Origin: Rhizobium lusitanum
Lineage (GTDB): Bacteria; Pseudomonadota; Alphaproteobacteria; Rhizobiales; Rhizobiaceae
Assembly (NCBI RefSeq): GCF_014189535.1
Contig: NZ_CP050308.1
Span: forward strand, 310,001-374,000
DNA length: 64,000 bases
Reading direction: 5' to 3'
The notes under the pieces were generated by a model, which saw only the letters and a program-made list of their open reading frames with translations, searched no databases and had not been told where the DNA came from. A program made the translations under genes and the position numbers. This document shows positions 47,569-56,048 of this stretch, one piece after another. The stretch's first letter is position 1. Every line of letters begins with the position of its first letter.

Positions 47569-49674
47569 CTATCCGGCTCTCAGGAACCGGATCGCCTCGT
47601 CGCGGCGGAAGAGATAGAGCAGGGTGCGTACCGCGATGCCGCGCTCGCTGGTCAGGTCCGGATCACGGTCGATCAGATAGGCGGCGTCCTTGCGGGCGAT
47701 CTCCAGAAGATCGGCATGGGCCTCGAGGCTGGCGATGCGAAAGCCGGGCGTGCCGGATTGGCGCGTGCCGAGCAATTCACCCTCACCACGCAATTTCAGA
47801 TCCTCTTCGGCGATACGGAAGCCGTCCTCGGTGTCGCGCATGATTGTCAGCCGCGCATGGCCAGTTTCGCCCAGTGGACCCTTGTAGAGCAGGATGCAAG
47901 TCGAGGCTTCGTCGCCGCGTCCGACACGGCCGCGAAGCTGGTGCAACTGCGCCAAGCCAAAACGCTCGGCATGTTCGATCACCATGATCGTCGCGTCCGG
48001 CACATCGACGCCAACCTCGACAACCGTCGTGGCGACCAGCAGACGGATTTCACCGCTCTTGAAGGCCATCATCACGGCATCTTTTTCCGGCCCGCTCATG
48101 CGGCCGTGGATCAGGCCGATGCCGGGTCCAAGAGCTTGGACCAGCGTCGCATGTCGCTCCTCGACCGACATTAAATCGGATTCTTCGGATTCTTCCACAA
48201 GTGGGCAAATCCAATAGGCTTTTTTGCCTTCAGACAGTGCGCTTTTCAGCCGGGATACGATGTCGCCGGTTCGTTCGGTCGGAATAGTGATCGTCTGGAT
48301 CGGCTTGCGGCCGGCCGGCTTCTCGGTGAGCTTGGAGACATCCATATCGCCGAAAGCGGCGAGGACCAGCGTGCGCGGGATCGGCGTCGCGGTCATCACC
48401 AACATATGCGGCGAGATGCCCTTTGCCGTCAGCCGCAGGCGCTGGTGGACACCGAAACGATGCTGCTCATCGACGACCGCCAGCATCAGGTTCGCATAGG
48501 TGACGCTGTCCTGGAACAGCGCATGCGTGCCGATGACGATCTGCGCCTCGCCGGAAGCGATGCGCTCGAGAATGGCGTCGCGCTCGCGGCCCTTGGTGCG
48601 GCCCGTCAGCACTTCGACGGAGAGGTTGGCGCTGGCGGCAAATTTCGCGATGGTCGCATAATGCTGCCGCGCCAGGATTTCGGTTGGCGCCATCAGCACC
48701 GCCTGACCGCCGCTTTCGATGACCGCGGCAATTGCCATCAGCGCAACAAGCGTCTTTCCAGCGCCGACGTCGCCCTGCAGCAGCCGCAGCATGCGCTCGG
48801 TGCCGGCCATATCCTTGAGGATATCGGCAATGGCTTCCGTTTGGCTGTTCGTCAGGGAGAAGGGAAGGGATTCCAATATCTTCCGGCTGATTTCTCCAGT
48901 TGCATGCACGGGCTGTCCCGCGACTTTGCGCAGCCGCTGGCGCACGAGCGCCAACGACAATTGTCCGGCTAGGAATTCGTCATAGGCAAGCCGGCGGCGG
49001 GCTGGCGTCTGCGGATCGATATCGGCGGCGTCGCGCGGCGCATGCAGCATATGGAAGCTATCGGATATCGAGGGAAAGCCCTGTTTCTGTGTCAGCGGCG
49101 TGTCGTCCCATTCCGGCAGTTGCGGCATGCGCGCCAGCGCCGCCTCAATGGTCTTGCGCAGGAATTTCAGCGCGAGCCCCGCTGTTAGCGGATAGACGGG
49201 TTCGACCAGCGGCAGGTTCTGCGCCTCGCTTTCGCGCATGATGTAGTCGGGATGCACCATCGACGGCCGGCCATTGAACCAGTCGACCTTGCCGCTGACG
49301 GTGACCGTCTCATCCATCGGCAGTTGCTTTTCCAGCCATTGCGCCTTGCCGCGAAAGAATACCAGCCCGAGTTCGCCGGTATCGTCGTGCAGGAAGACGC
49401 GGTAGGGCACGTTGCTGCGCGGGTTCGGCGGCGGCTGGTGGCGGTCGACGCGTCCGGTAATGGTGACGATCGCGCCCTGCGGCGCCCGCGCAATGCCCGG
49501 CTGCTCGCGCCGGTCGATAATGGAATGCGGCGCGTGGAAAAGCATGTCGATGACACGGCAATCGTCGATGGTTTCTCGGTCGAGCAGCTTCACCAGCAGT
49601 TCGGCAACCTTCGGCCCGACGCCGGGCAGCGAGGAAACGGAAGCAAACAGAGGGTCGAGGATGGCGGGACGCAT
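47569..49674 (-). CDS. recG: ATP-dependent DNA helicase RecG
   Basis: 701 residues. N-terminal wedge/OB domain (SLPGVGPKVAELLVKL, TITGRVDRHQ), then helicase motifs: Walker A LLQGDVGAGKTLVALM, DEQH box VVDEQHRFGVHQR, MTATPIPRTL, and the C-terminal RGRVGRGDEASTCILLY. It reverses stalled replication forks and branch-migrates Holliday junctions. The open frame extends to 49863, but the ATG at 49674 (MRPAILDPLFASV) is the family start. Divergent from sdhE. Confidence 0.96.
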   Translation of the reverse strand: MRPAILDPLFASVSSLPGVGPKVAELLVKLLDRETIDDCRVIDMLFHAPHSIIDRREQPGIARAPQGAIVTITGRVDRHQPPPNPRSNVPYRVFLHDDTGELGLVFFRGKAQWLEKQLPMDETVTVSGKVDWFNGRPSMVHPDYIMRESEAQNLPLVEPVYPLTAGLALKFLRKTIEAALARMPQLPEWDDTPLTQKQGFPSISDSFHMLHAPRDAADIDPQTPARRRLAYDEFLAGQLSLALVRQRLRKVAGQPVHATGEISRKILESLPFSLTNSQTEAIADILKDMAGTERMLRLLQGDVGAGKTLVALMAIAAVIESGGQAVLMAPTEILARQHYATIAKFAASANLSVEVLTGRTKGRERDAILERIASGEAQIVIGTHALFQDSVTYANLMLAVVDEQHRFGVHQRLRLTAKGISPHMLVMTATPIPRTLVLAAFGDMDVSKLTEKPAGRKPIQTITIPTERTGDIVSRLKSALSEGKKAYWICPLVEESEESDLMSVEERHATLVQALGPGIGLIHGRMSGPEKDAVMMAFKSGEIRLLVATTVVEVGVDVPDATIMVIEHAERFGLAQLHQLRGRVGRGDEASTCILLYKGPLGETGHARLTIMRDTEDGFRIAEEDLKLRGEGELLGTRQSGTPGFRIASLEAHADLLEIARKDAAYLIDRDPDLTSERGIAVRTLLYLFRRDEAIRFLRAG

Positions 49675-49847
49675 GGCCGGCAAAATGCGACGGGGAGGGT
49701 AGTCTTGGCAAGGGCTGACGGCCACGGAGGCCTTATCGGGGGTCACACTCCCCGGAAAATTGCACGTCGGGCGCTTTTTTCCGAAAAACCGGTTCCCACC
49801 TTCCAAGGCTGGTTTTATAGAGACGCAGCAACATAAAGGTTTTTGTG

Positions 49848-50162
49848 ATGACTGGGCTGACACTCAGCAGTGCCGATCTCGATCCCCGCCGCCGGCGCAT
49901 TCTGTTTCGCTGCTGGCATCGTGGCCTCCGCGAGATGGATCTCGTTTTCGGCCAGTTCGCCGACAACGAATTGCCGGGACTTAGCGAGGCCGACCTCGAT
50001 GAGTTCGAGCGGATCATGGACGAGGAAGACAATGATCTCGTTCGTTGGATTCTCGGGACATTACCTGTGCCGGAACATTTCCAGACGCCGCTGTTTGCGC
50101 GCCTTGCGGCTTACCAGCCAGATTTCGAAGAGGTCGCGGAAAGGCTTGGGATAACCAGATGA
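49848..50162 (+). CDS. sdhE: FAD assembly factor SdhE
   Basis: 104 residues. RRRRILFRCWHRGLREMDLV contains the conserved RGxxE motif (HRGLREMD) that promotes flavinylation of succinate dehydrogenase; LLSEADLDEFERIMDEEDND-like acidic helix (GLSEADLDEFERIMDEEDND) and WILGTLPVP follow. Its stop overlaps the mfd ATG by four bases (ATGA), the usual alphaproteobacterial arrangement. Confidence 0.94.
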   Translation: MTGLTLSSADLDPRRRRILFRCWHRGLREMDLVFGQFADNELPGLSEADLDEFERIMDEEDNDLVRWILGTLPVPEHFQTPLFARLAAYQPDFEEVAERLGITR

Positions 50163-53100
50163 TCCCAGGGTTCGACGCGAAGAAACTGCTCGCGGCGAGC
50201 GAGCCGCTGACCGTTGGCCATGTTCCGGCGGGCATGGAGCCCTTCCTGCTGGCAGAATTGGCACGAACCGGCGAGCCGGTCGCCTATGTGATGTCGGACG
50301 GCCAGCACATGGCCGATGTCGAACAGATGCTCGGCTTCCTTGCGCCCGAAATCCCGGTTTTGACGCTGCCCGCCTGGGACTGCCTTCCCTATGACCGTGT
50401 GTCGCCCAGCTCTCACACCTCGGCTCGCCGTCTCGCGGCCCTGAGCGGATTGATCGCCTACCATCGCAAGCCGCATGCGGCGATCGTATTGGTGACGGTC
50501 AATGCCATGCTGCAGAAGGTGGCGCCGCAGGATGTGATTGAGAGTCTCGCTTTTTCCGCCCGGCCTGGTAATCAGGTCCGTATGGACGATGTCGCCGGTC
50601 GCCTGGAGCGCAACGGCTTCGACCGCGTCGCGACCGTGCGCGAAGTCGGTGAATATGCCGTGCGCGGCGGCATCCTTGATGTCTTCGTGCCGGGAACCGA
50701 AGAGCCGGTGCGACTCGATTTCTTCGGCGACACGCTGGAAAGCATTCGCAGCTTCGATCCCGCCAGCCAGCGCACGACGGGTCAGATCCGCTCTCTCGAT
50801 CTCAATCCTATGAGCGAAGTGACGCTGACGCCGGATACGATCAGCCGTTTCCGCAAGAACTACCTCTCCTCTTTCGGTGCTGCTACGCGCGACGACGCGC
50901 TCTATGTCGCCGTTTCCGAAGGCCGTCGTTATGCCGGTATGGAACATTGGCTGCCGCTGTTCTACGAGAAGCTGGAGACGGTTTTCGACTATCTCAGGGG
51001 CTTCCGGCTGGTCACGGATCATACGGTGCGTGAGGCCGCCGAGGAGCGCTCCAAGCTCGTTTTCGATTATTACGATGCCCGCCTGAATTCCGGACAGCCG
51101 GCCAAGAGCCAGATGTCCCAGGGCACGCCCTACAAGCCGGTAACGCCAGGCCAGCTCTATCTCGACGGCGGCACCCTCTCCAAGGCGCTCGATGCCTTCA
51201 ATGCCATCCGTATCTCGCCTTTCAACGAGCATGAGGGCGAGGCTCGCCGCGTCATCAACATCGATGCCCGTCAGGGCCCGCGATGGGCGCGCTCCGCGAC
51301 CGAAAACGCTGACGCCGAACGCGTCAACGTCTTCGATTCCGTGGTCAAGCACATCGCCGAACGCCGCGCCGCCGGCGGCAAGGTAATGATTACGGCCTGG
51401 ACGGAAGGCTCCCTCGACCGCCTTTTGCAGGTACTTGCCGAACACGGGCTTGCCCGCGTCAAGACGATCGAGGCGATCAAGGATCTTGCCACCTTGGCAA
51501 AGGGCGAGGCGGCGGCGGCCGTTCTCAGCCTGGAAGCCGGCTTTGAGGTTGGCGATCTCGTCGTCATCGGCGAGCAGGACATTCTCGGTGACCGCATGGT
51601 GCGCCGCTCCAAGCGCCGTAAGCGCGCTGCCGATTTCATCTCGGAAGTGGCCGGCCTCGACGAGGGCTCGATCGTCGTCCATGCCGAACACGGCATCGGC
51701 CGTTTCGTCGGTCTGAGAACCATCGAGGCAGCCGGCGCGCCGCACGCATGTCTCGAGCTGCGTTACGCCGATGACGCCAAGCTGTTCCTGCCGGTCGAAA
51801 ACATCGATCTTCTTTCGCGTTATGGCGGCGAGGGCACCGAGGCGCAACTCGACAAGCTCGGCGGCGGCGCATGGCAGATGCGCAAGGCCAAGCTCAAGAA
51901 GCGTCTGCTGGACATGGCCGGCGCGTTGATCCGCATAGCGGCCGAGCGCCTAACGCGGCATGCACCGGTGCTCAGCACCCCGGATGGCCTCTATGACGAG
52001 TTCGCCGCCCGCTTCCCCTATGACGAGACCGAAGACCAGATGACCGCCATCGAAGCCGTGCGCGATGATCTCGGCGCCGGTCGTCCGATGGACCGCCTCG
52101 TCTGCGGCGACGTCGGTTTCGGCAAGACGGAAGTGGCGCTGCGCGCCGCCTTCGTTGCCGCCATGAACGGCGCGCAAGTCGCCGTCGTCGTGCCGACGAC
52201 GCTGCTGGCCCGTCAGCACTTCAAGACTTTCACTGACCGCTTCCGCGGCCTGCCGATCCGCATCCAGCAGGCGTCCCGCCTCGTTGGCGCCAAGGAGCTG
52301 GCGCTGACCAAGAAGGAAGTTTCCGAAGGCAAGACCGACATCGTCGTCGGCACGCATGCGCTGCTCGGCGCCGGTATCCAGTTCGCCAATCTCGGCCTGC
52401 TGGTCATCGACGAGGAGCAGCATTTCGGCGTCAAGCACAAGGAGCGCCTGAAGGAGCTGAAGAGCGACGTGCATGTGCTGACGCTCTCGGCGACGCCGAT
52501 CCCGCGCACGCTGCAGCTCGCCATGACCGGCGTGCGCGAACTGTCGCTGATCACCACGCCTCCGGTCGACCGCATGGCAGTGCGCACCTTCATCTCGCCC
52601 TTCGATTCGCTGGTGATCCGCGAAACGCTGATGCGCGAGCATTATCGCGGCGGCCAGAGCTTCTATGTTTGCCCGCGCCTTGCCGATCTCGCCGACATCC
52701 ATGCCTTCCTGCAATCGGACGTGCCGGAGCTGAAGGTGGCTGTCGCCCATGGCCAGATGCCGGCCGGCGAGCTCGAGGACATCATGAACGCCTTCTATGA
52801 AGGCCGCTACGATGTGCTGCTGTCGACCACCATCGTCGAATCCGGCCTCGATGTGCCCACGGCCAACACGCTGATCGTGCACCGCGCCGACATGTTCGGC
52901 CTTGCGCAGCTCTATCAGCTGCGTGGCCGTGTCGGTCGTTCCAAGGTTCGTGCCTTCGCGCTCTTCACCCTGCCGGTTAACAAGGTGCTGACGACGACAG
53001 CCGAGCGCCGCCTGAAGGTGCTGCAATCGCTCGACACGCTCGGCGCCGGCTTCCAGCTCGCCAGCCACGACCTCGACATTCGCGGCGCCGGCAATCTGCT

Positions 53101-53659
53101 TGGCGAGGAACAGTCCGGCCATATCAAGGAAGTCGGCTTCGAACTCTATCAGCAGATGCTCGAAGAAGCGGTCGCCGAGGTCAAGGGCGTCGACGAGATC
53201 CAGGACACCGGCTGGTCACCGCAGATCTCCGTCGGTACGCCTGTGATGATCCCCGATGCCTACGTGCCGGACCTGCATCTGCGCATGGCGCTCTATCGCC
53301 GCCTCGGCGAGATCACCGAAATCAAGGAAATCGACGGCTTCGGCGCGGAAATGATCGACCGTTTCGGACCGATGCCGATCGAGGTGCAGCATCTCCTGAA
53401 GATCGTCTACATCAAGTCGCTCTGCCGCATCGCCAATGTCGAAAAGCTGGACGCCGGCCCGAAGGGCGTCGTCGTGCAGTTCCGCAACAAGGAATTCCCC
53501 AACCCGGCCAATCTCGTCGGCTATATCGCCAAGCAGGGCACCATGGCGAAGATCCGCCCGGATCACAGCGTGTTCCTGACGCGGGACTTGCCGACGCCTG
53601 AGAAGAGGCTGCAGGGGGCGGCTGTGGTTATGACGCAGTTGGCGGAATTGGCGAAGTAG
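50159..53659 (+). CDS. mfd: Transcription-repair coupling factor Mfd
   Basis: 1166 residues. UvrB-like N-terminus (LLAELARTGEPVAYVMSD, LPAWDCLPYDRVSPS), CarD-like RNA-polymerase-interacting domain (GSIVVHAEHGIGRFVGL, LELRYADDAKLFLPV), SF2 translocase with Walker A CGDVGFGKTEVALRAAF, DEEQ box VIDEEQHFGVKHKE, LSATPIPRTLQL and LRGRVGRSKVRAFALF, and the C-terminal TRCF domain. It removes RNA polymerase stalled at lesions and recruits UvrA. The last residues are duplicated in degraded form about 1 kb downstream. Confidence 0.97.
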   Translation: MIPGFDAKKLLAASEPLTVGHVPAGMEPFLLAELARTGEPVAYVMSDGQHMADVEQMLGFLAPEIPVLTLPAWDCLPYDRVSPSSHTSARRLAALSGLIAYHRKPHAAIVLVTVNAMLQKVAPQDVIESLAFSARPGNQVRMDDVAGRLERNGFDRVATVREVGEYAVRGGILDVFVPGTEEPVRLDFFGDTLESIRSFDPASQRTTGQIRSLDLNPMSEVTLTPDTISRFRKNYLSSFGAATRDDALYVAVSEGRRYAGMEHWLPLFYEKLETVFDYLRGFRLVTDHTVREAAEERSKLVFDYYDARLNSGQPAKSQMSQGTPYKPVTPGQLYLDGGTLSKALDAFNAIRISPFNEHEGEARRVINIDARQGPRWARSATENADAERVNVFDSVVKHIAERRAAGGKVMITAWTEGSLDRLLQVLAEHGLARVKTIEAIKDLATLAKGEAAAAVLSLEAGFEVGDLVVIGEQDILGDRMVRRSKRRKRAADFISEVAGLDEGSIVVHAEHGIGRFVGLRTIEAAGAPHACLELRYADDAKLFLPVENIDLLSRYGGEGTEAQLDKLGGGAWQMRKAKLKKRLLDMAGALIRIAAERLTRHAPVLSTPDGLYDEFAARFPYDETEDQMTAIEAVRDDLGAGRPMDRLVCGDVGFGKTEVALRAAFVAAMNGAQVAVVVPTTLLARQHFKTFTDRFRGLPIRIQQASRLVGAKELALTKKEVSEGKTDIVVGTHALLGAGIQFANLGLLVIDEEQHFGVKHKERLKELKSDVHVLTLSATPIPRTLQLAMTGVRELSLITTPPVDRMAVRTFISPFDSLVIRETLMREHYRGGQSFYVCPRLADLADIHAFLQSDVPELKVAVAHGQMPAGELEDIMNAFYEGRYDVLLSTTIVESGLDVPTANTLIVHRADMFGLAQLYQLRGRVGRSKVRAFALFTLPVNKVLTTTAERRLKVLQSLDTLGAGFQLASHDLDIRGAGNLLGEEQSGHIKEVGFELYQQMLEEAVAEVKGVDEIQDTGWSPQISVGTPVMIPDAYVPDLHLRMALYRRLGEITEIKEIDGFGAEMIDRFGPMPIEVQHLLKIVYIKSLCRIANVEKLDAGPKGVVVQFRNKEFPNPANLVGYIAKQGTMAKIRPDHSVFLTRDLPTPEKRLQGAAVVMTQLAELAK

Positions 53660-53725
53660 AGATGCAGGATGTCATGTCGCGCGTGATGCGAGCGGGTGCT
53701 GGTGTATTAAATCAGGCATGTGTCC

Positions 53726-54160
53726 TTAGCCGACAACGTCCGTCGTTTGCGCAATATCCGCGACAAATATCGAGCGTTGCTCCATAAAGCTCCAGGGTGC
53801 ATTGAAGGCGTTCAATGCATACTCCTGTAGTTCACTCGGCAGATTGCTGGATTGAAGCGGTATTTTTGCCATCGCAGCCAGAACGTAGGCCTTGTCGAAT
53901 TGCTCCCAGTCAAAAACAAGTAATCCTTTTCGGGCCAAGGCTACATGCGAATCCGGTCTGGGAAAATCGACTAACATTTCACAATCGCCGATATCCGGCA
54001 GGCCCAAAAGTAATTCCTCAATGTCTGCCACATCGATTGATGCGGTCAGACAGAACTTAGGCATGGGGCCAACACCGGCTGTGATGAAAGCGCCGACAAC
54101 GTCCGATCGATCAACACCGATCCAGATAGTATCGAAACCCTCCGGGTAATCTCTCTGCAT
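53726..54160 (-). CDS. Unrecognised protein of accessory patch
   Basis: 144 residues, MQRDYPEGFDTIWIGVDRSD at the start. Acidic and soluble; no signal peptide or membrane segment. Lower G+C and less rhizobial codon use than its surroundings. Size, composition and pairing with another small orphan suggest an immunity-type or other horizontally moved cargo protein, but this is only a guess. It probably forms a two-gene transcript with the gene 20 bases upstream (54181-54597). Confidence 0.65.
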   Translation of the reverse strand: MQRDYPEGFDTIWIGVDRSDVVGAFITAGVGPMPKFCLTASIDVADIEELLLGLPDIGDCEMLVDFPRPDSHVALARKGLLVFDWEQFDKAYVLAAMAKIPLQSSNLPSELQEYALNAFNAPWSFMEQRSIFVADIAQTTDVVG

Positions 54161-54180
54161 TTGATTGTGCCTCCCAGATG

Positions 54181-54597
54181 TTAGCGCTCCCAGGGCAGCC
54201 TTACCTCATAAAAACGCTCATCGAAGCGAAGTGTGAAACCGAAAGAGCCAGTTTGGGTTTGGAGATCGAAATCGATATGATTGGCGTCGAACTTCCCTCC
54301 CAACACGATGTCGCTCAGAATACCGACTATTGTTTTTAGCATTCGTTCATCGGGCCTGTAGCGGAATACTTCGCCTTGTTTTTCCGCGCTTGAACTCTTC
54401 TTGCCGCCGTGGGTTATAGCAACGCTGCGGCTATTATTAGTGAACACGGCTTGCTCATCCTTGTTAATGAGGAGGAGCGTAAAGGTGGCGGCGATCTTCG
54501 CTAAATTCTTCTCATGAATATCCACGGAGACGTGCTCAGGAAGAAACGAGATATCGCCTCCTAAATCGAGCTTTATCAACTTTTGCCTCCTCCGCAT
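54181..54597 (-). CDS. Unrecognised protein of accessory patch
   Basis: 138 residues from ATG 54597, preceded by GGAGGAGG-like sequence (complement of CTCCTCC). Starts MRRRQKLIKLDLGGDISF; it ends in a beta-rich pattern (FDLQTQTGSFGFTLRFDERF). No family recognised. It is the first gene of the minus-strand pair; its start lies just inside the mfd 3' remnant at 54614-54682. Confidence 0.65.
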   Translation of the reverse strand: MRRRQKLIKLDLGGDISFLPEHVSVDIHEKNLAKIAATFTLLLINKDEQAVFTNNSRSVAITHGGKKSSSAEKQGEVFRYRPDERMLKTIVGILSDIVLGGKFDANHIDFDLQTQTGSFGFTLRFDERFYEVRLPWER

Positions 54598-54613
54598 TTG
54601 GACGCTTCATCAC

Positions 54614-54682
54614 GCTAAACAAAGCACCATGATGAAGATCCGCTTTGACCGCAGCGTGTTCCTGACGCAGTTGGCGGATTAG
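54614..54682 (+). pseudogene. Divergent remnant copy of the mfd 3' end
   Basis: Bases 54614-54667 match mfd 53528-53581 at 43 of 54 positions, and the encoded AKQSTMMKIRFDRSVFLT matches Mfd from Ala1124 at 14 of 18 residues. The copy then jumps at the repeat TGACGC to match mfd 53636-53646 (CAGTTGGCGGA) and ends in TAG. About 54 bases are thus missing between two TGACGC copies. It marks the far edge of the inserted two-gene patch. Confidence 0.8.
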
Positions 54683-54782
54683 GAAATCGAACATTAGCTA
54701 CGATTGATTCTTGTTTATTCTACATTCAATATGGTCATATGCACGCAATAATTGTTTAATGCGGGGAGGGGAATTCAATCCC

Positions 54783-55243
54783 ATGCTTGAGCTCGACGAT
54801 CCTCAGTGGCGTGAACTGCAACACGCTTACGGCAATGCCTCAAATATCCCGGCTCTGCTTAGAGCTTTAGCCTCATCCACTGGACTTAAAAAGGGCTACA
54901 CCGATGAGCCTTGGTTTACTTTATGGTCGAGCCTTTGCCATCAAGGAGATGCCTATACGGCTTCCTATGCAGCGATCCCGCATGTGGTTCAGATCGCAAT
55001 GAGCACTCGTACGCCAGTCGATTTTTCTTTTTCGTGCTACCAGCAGCTGTTGAATTGGCGCGACGACAGGGACGCGGACCGGATATCCCGCAGCTGCTTG
55101 ACGAAGACTATCGTAGATCCATCGCGCGCCTGGGTGAGTGCGTTAATCTCCACCTCGAAGATCCATGGATTAAGTCCATGATTTCATCGGAAACGACTAC
55201 AGAAGAATGGATCGCTATAATCGATAGGCATGATGCTGAATAA
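54783..55243 (+). pseudogene. Unrecognised soluble protein, frameshifted by one base
   Basis: Frame 1 from ATG 54783 reads MLELDDPQWRELQHAYGNAS and later LWSSLCHQGDAYTASYAAIP, up to TPVDF near 55022. Sense then continues in another frame: FFVLPAAVELARRQGRGPDI and on to ATTEEWIAIIDRHDAE-like end (TTTEEWIAIIDRHDAE), stop at 55241-55243. Adding one T to the T-run at 55022-55026 would join them into about 153 residues. The LWSSLCHQG...YAAIPH pattern reminds me of helical-repeat proteins found beside polymorphic toxins; low confidence. G+C is lower than in flanking core genes. Confidence 0.7.
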
Positions 55244-55266
55244 GCGCTGGTCGCGTTGACCTATGC

Positions 55267-55938
55267 TCAATTCATCCCAGCCCGCGCCTCGCCCTTCATC
55301 TTGGCGATATCGCGCAGTGCCTCGATGAGTACATCCGGCGTCTGGGCGCCGCTGACGGCATATTGCTGGTCGAAGATGAAGAAGGGGACGCCGGTGACGC
55401 CGATCTTCTGGGCTGCCTCGATCTCGGCGACCAGCAGATCGCGGTCGGCGTCGGAGGAGAGCAGGGCTGCGATGACGGAGCGGTCGAGGCCGGCTTTTTC
55501 GGCGATATCCAGCAGCACGGCATGGTCGCCGACATTGCGTCCTTCCTCGAAATTGGCCTTGAACAGGGCGTTGACCACCTTCTCCTGCTTTTCGCGGCTT
55601 TCCGTTCCTGCCCAATGGATGAGGCGGTGCGCGTCCAGCGTATTCGGTCCGATCTTGATGGCGTCGAAATCGAACTTGATGCCGATTTCGCCGCCGAGAT
55701 CACTCAGCATTTTGTGCGCCTGGGCTACTCGCTCCTCGCCGCCGAGCTTCTGCGCCAGTGCCTTCTTCTGGTCGACGCCCTCGGGCGGATATTCCGGATT
55801 GAGGCGATAGGGGCGCCAGTTGAGGTCGACGCCCACTTCGTCCTGCACCTCGGCGATCGCCAGCTCCAGCCGCGCCTTACCGAGATAGCACCAGGGACAT
55901 ACGACGTCCGAGACGATATCGATCGTGATGCGTTCCAT
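55267..55938 (-). CDS. DsbA-family oxidoreductase (FrnE/2-hydroxychromene isomerase type)
   Basis: 223 residues. The thioredoxin-fold active site CPWC lies in VSDVVCPWCYLGKARLE near residue 15, and IGVTGVPFFIFDQQYAVSGA supplies the cis-proline loop. No signal peptide, so cytoplasmic. FrnE-like proteins act as disulfide oxidoreductases in stress or in polyketide pathways. Confidence 0.9.
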   Translation of the reverse strand: MERITIDIVSDVVCPWCYLGKARLELAIAEVQDEVGVDLNWRPYRLNPEYPPEGVDQKKALAQKLGGEERVAQAHKMLSDLGGEIGIKFDFDAIKIGPNTLDAHRLIHWAGTESREKQEKVVNALFKANFEEGRNVGDHAVLLDIAEKAGLDRSVIAALLSSDADRDLLVAEIEAAQKIGVTGVPFFIFDQQYAVSGAQTPDVLIEALRDIAKMKGEARAGMN

Positions 55939-56048
55939 GGTCCGTGTCCTTCCGCTTTATCGGCCAAAGATCCCATCTAGGCTTTCCGGCCGGAAGCTTC
56001 AACCGGTTACCGAAAGGGAACCGGCAACATTTTGGCGGCTTCGGTGCC

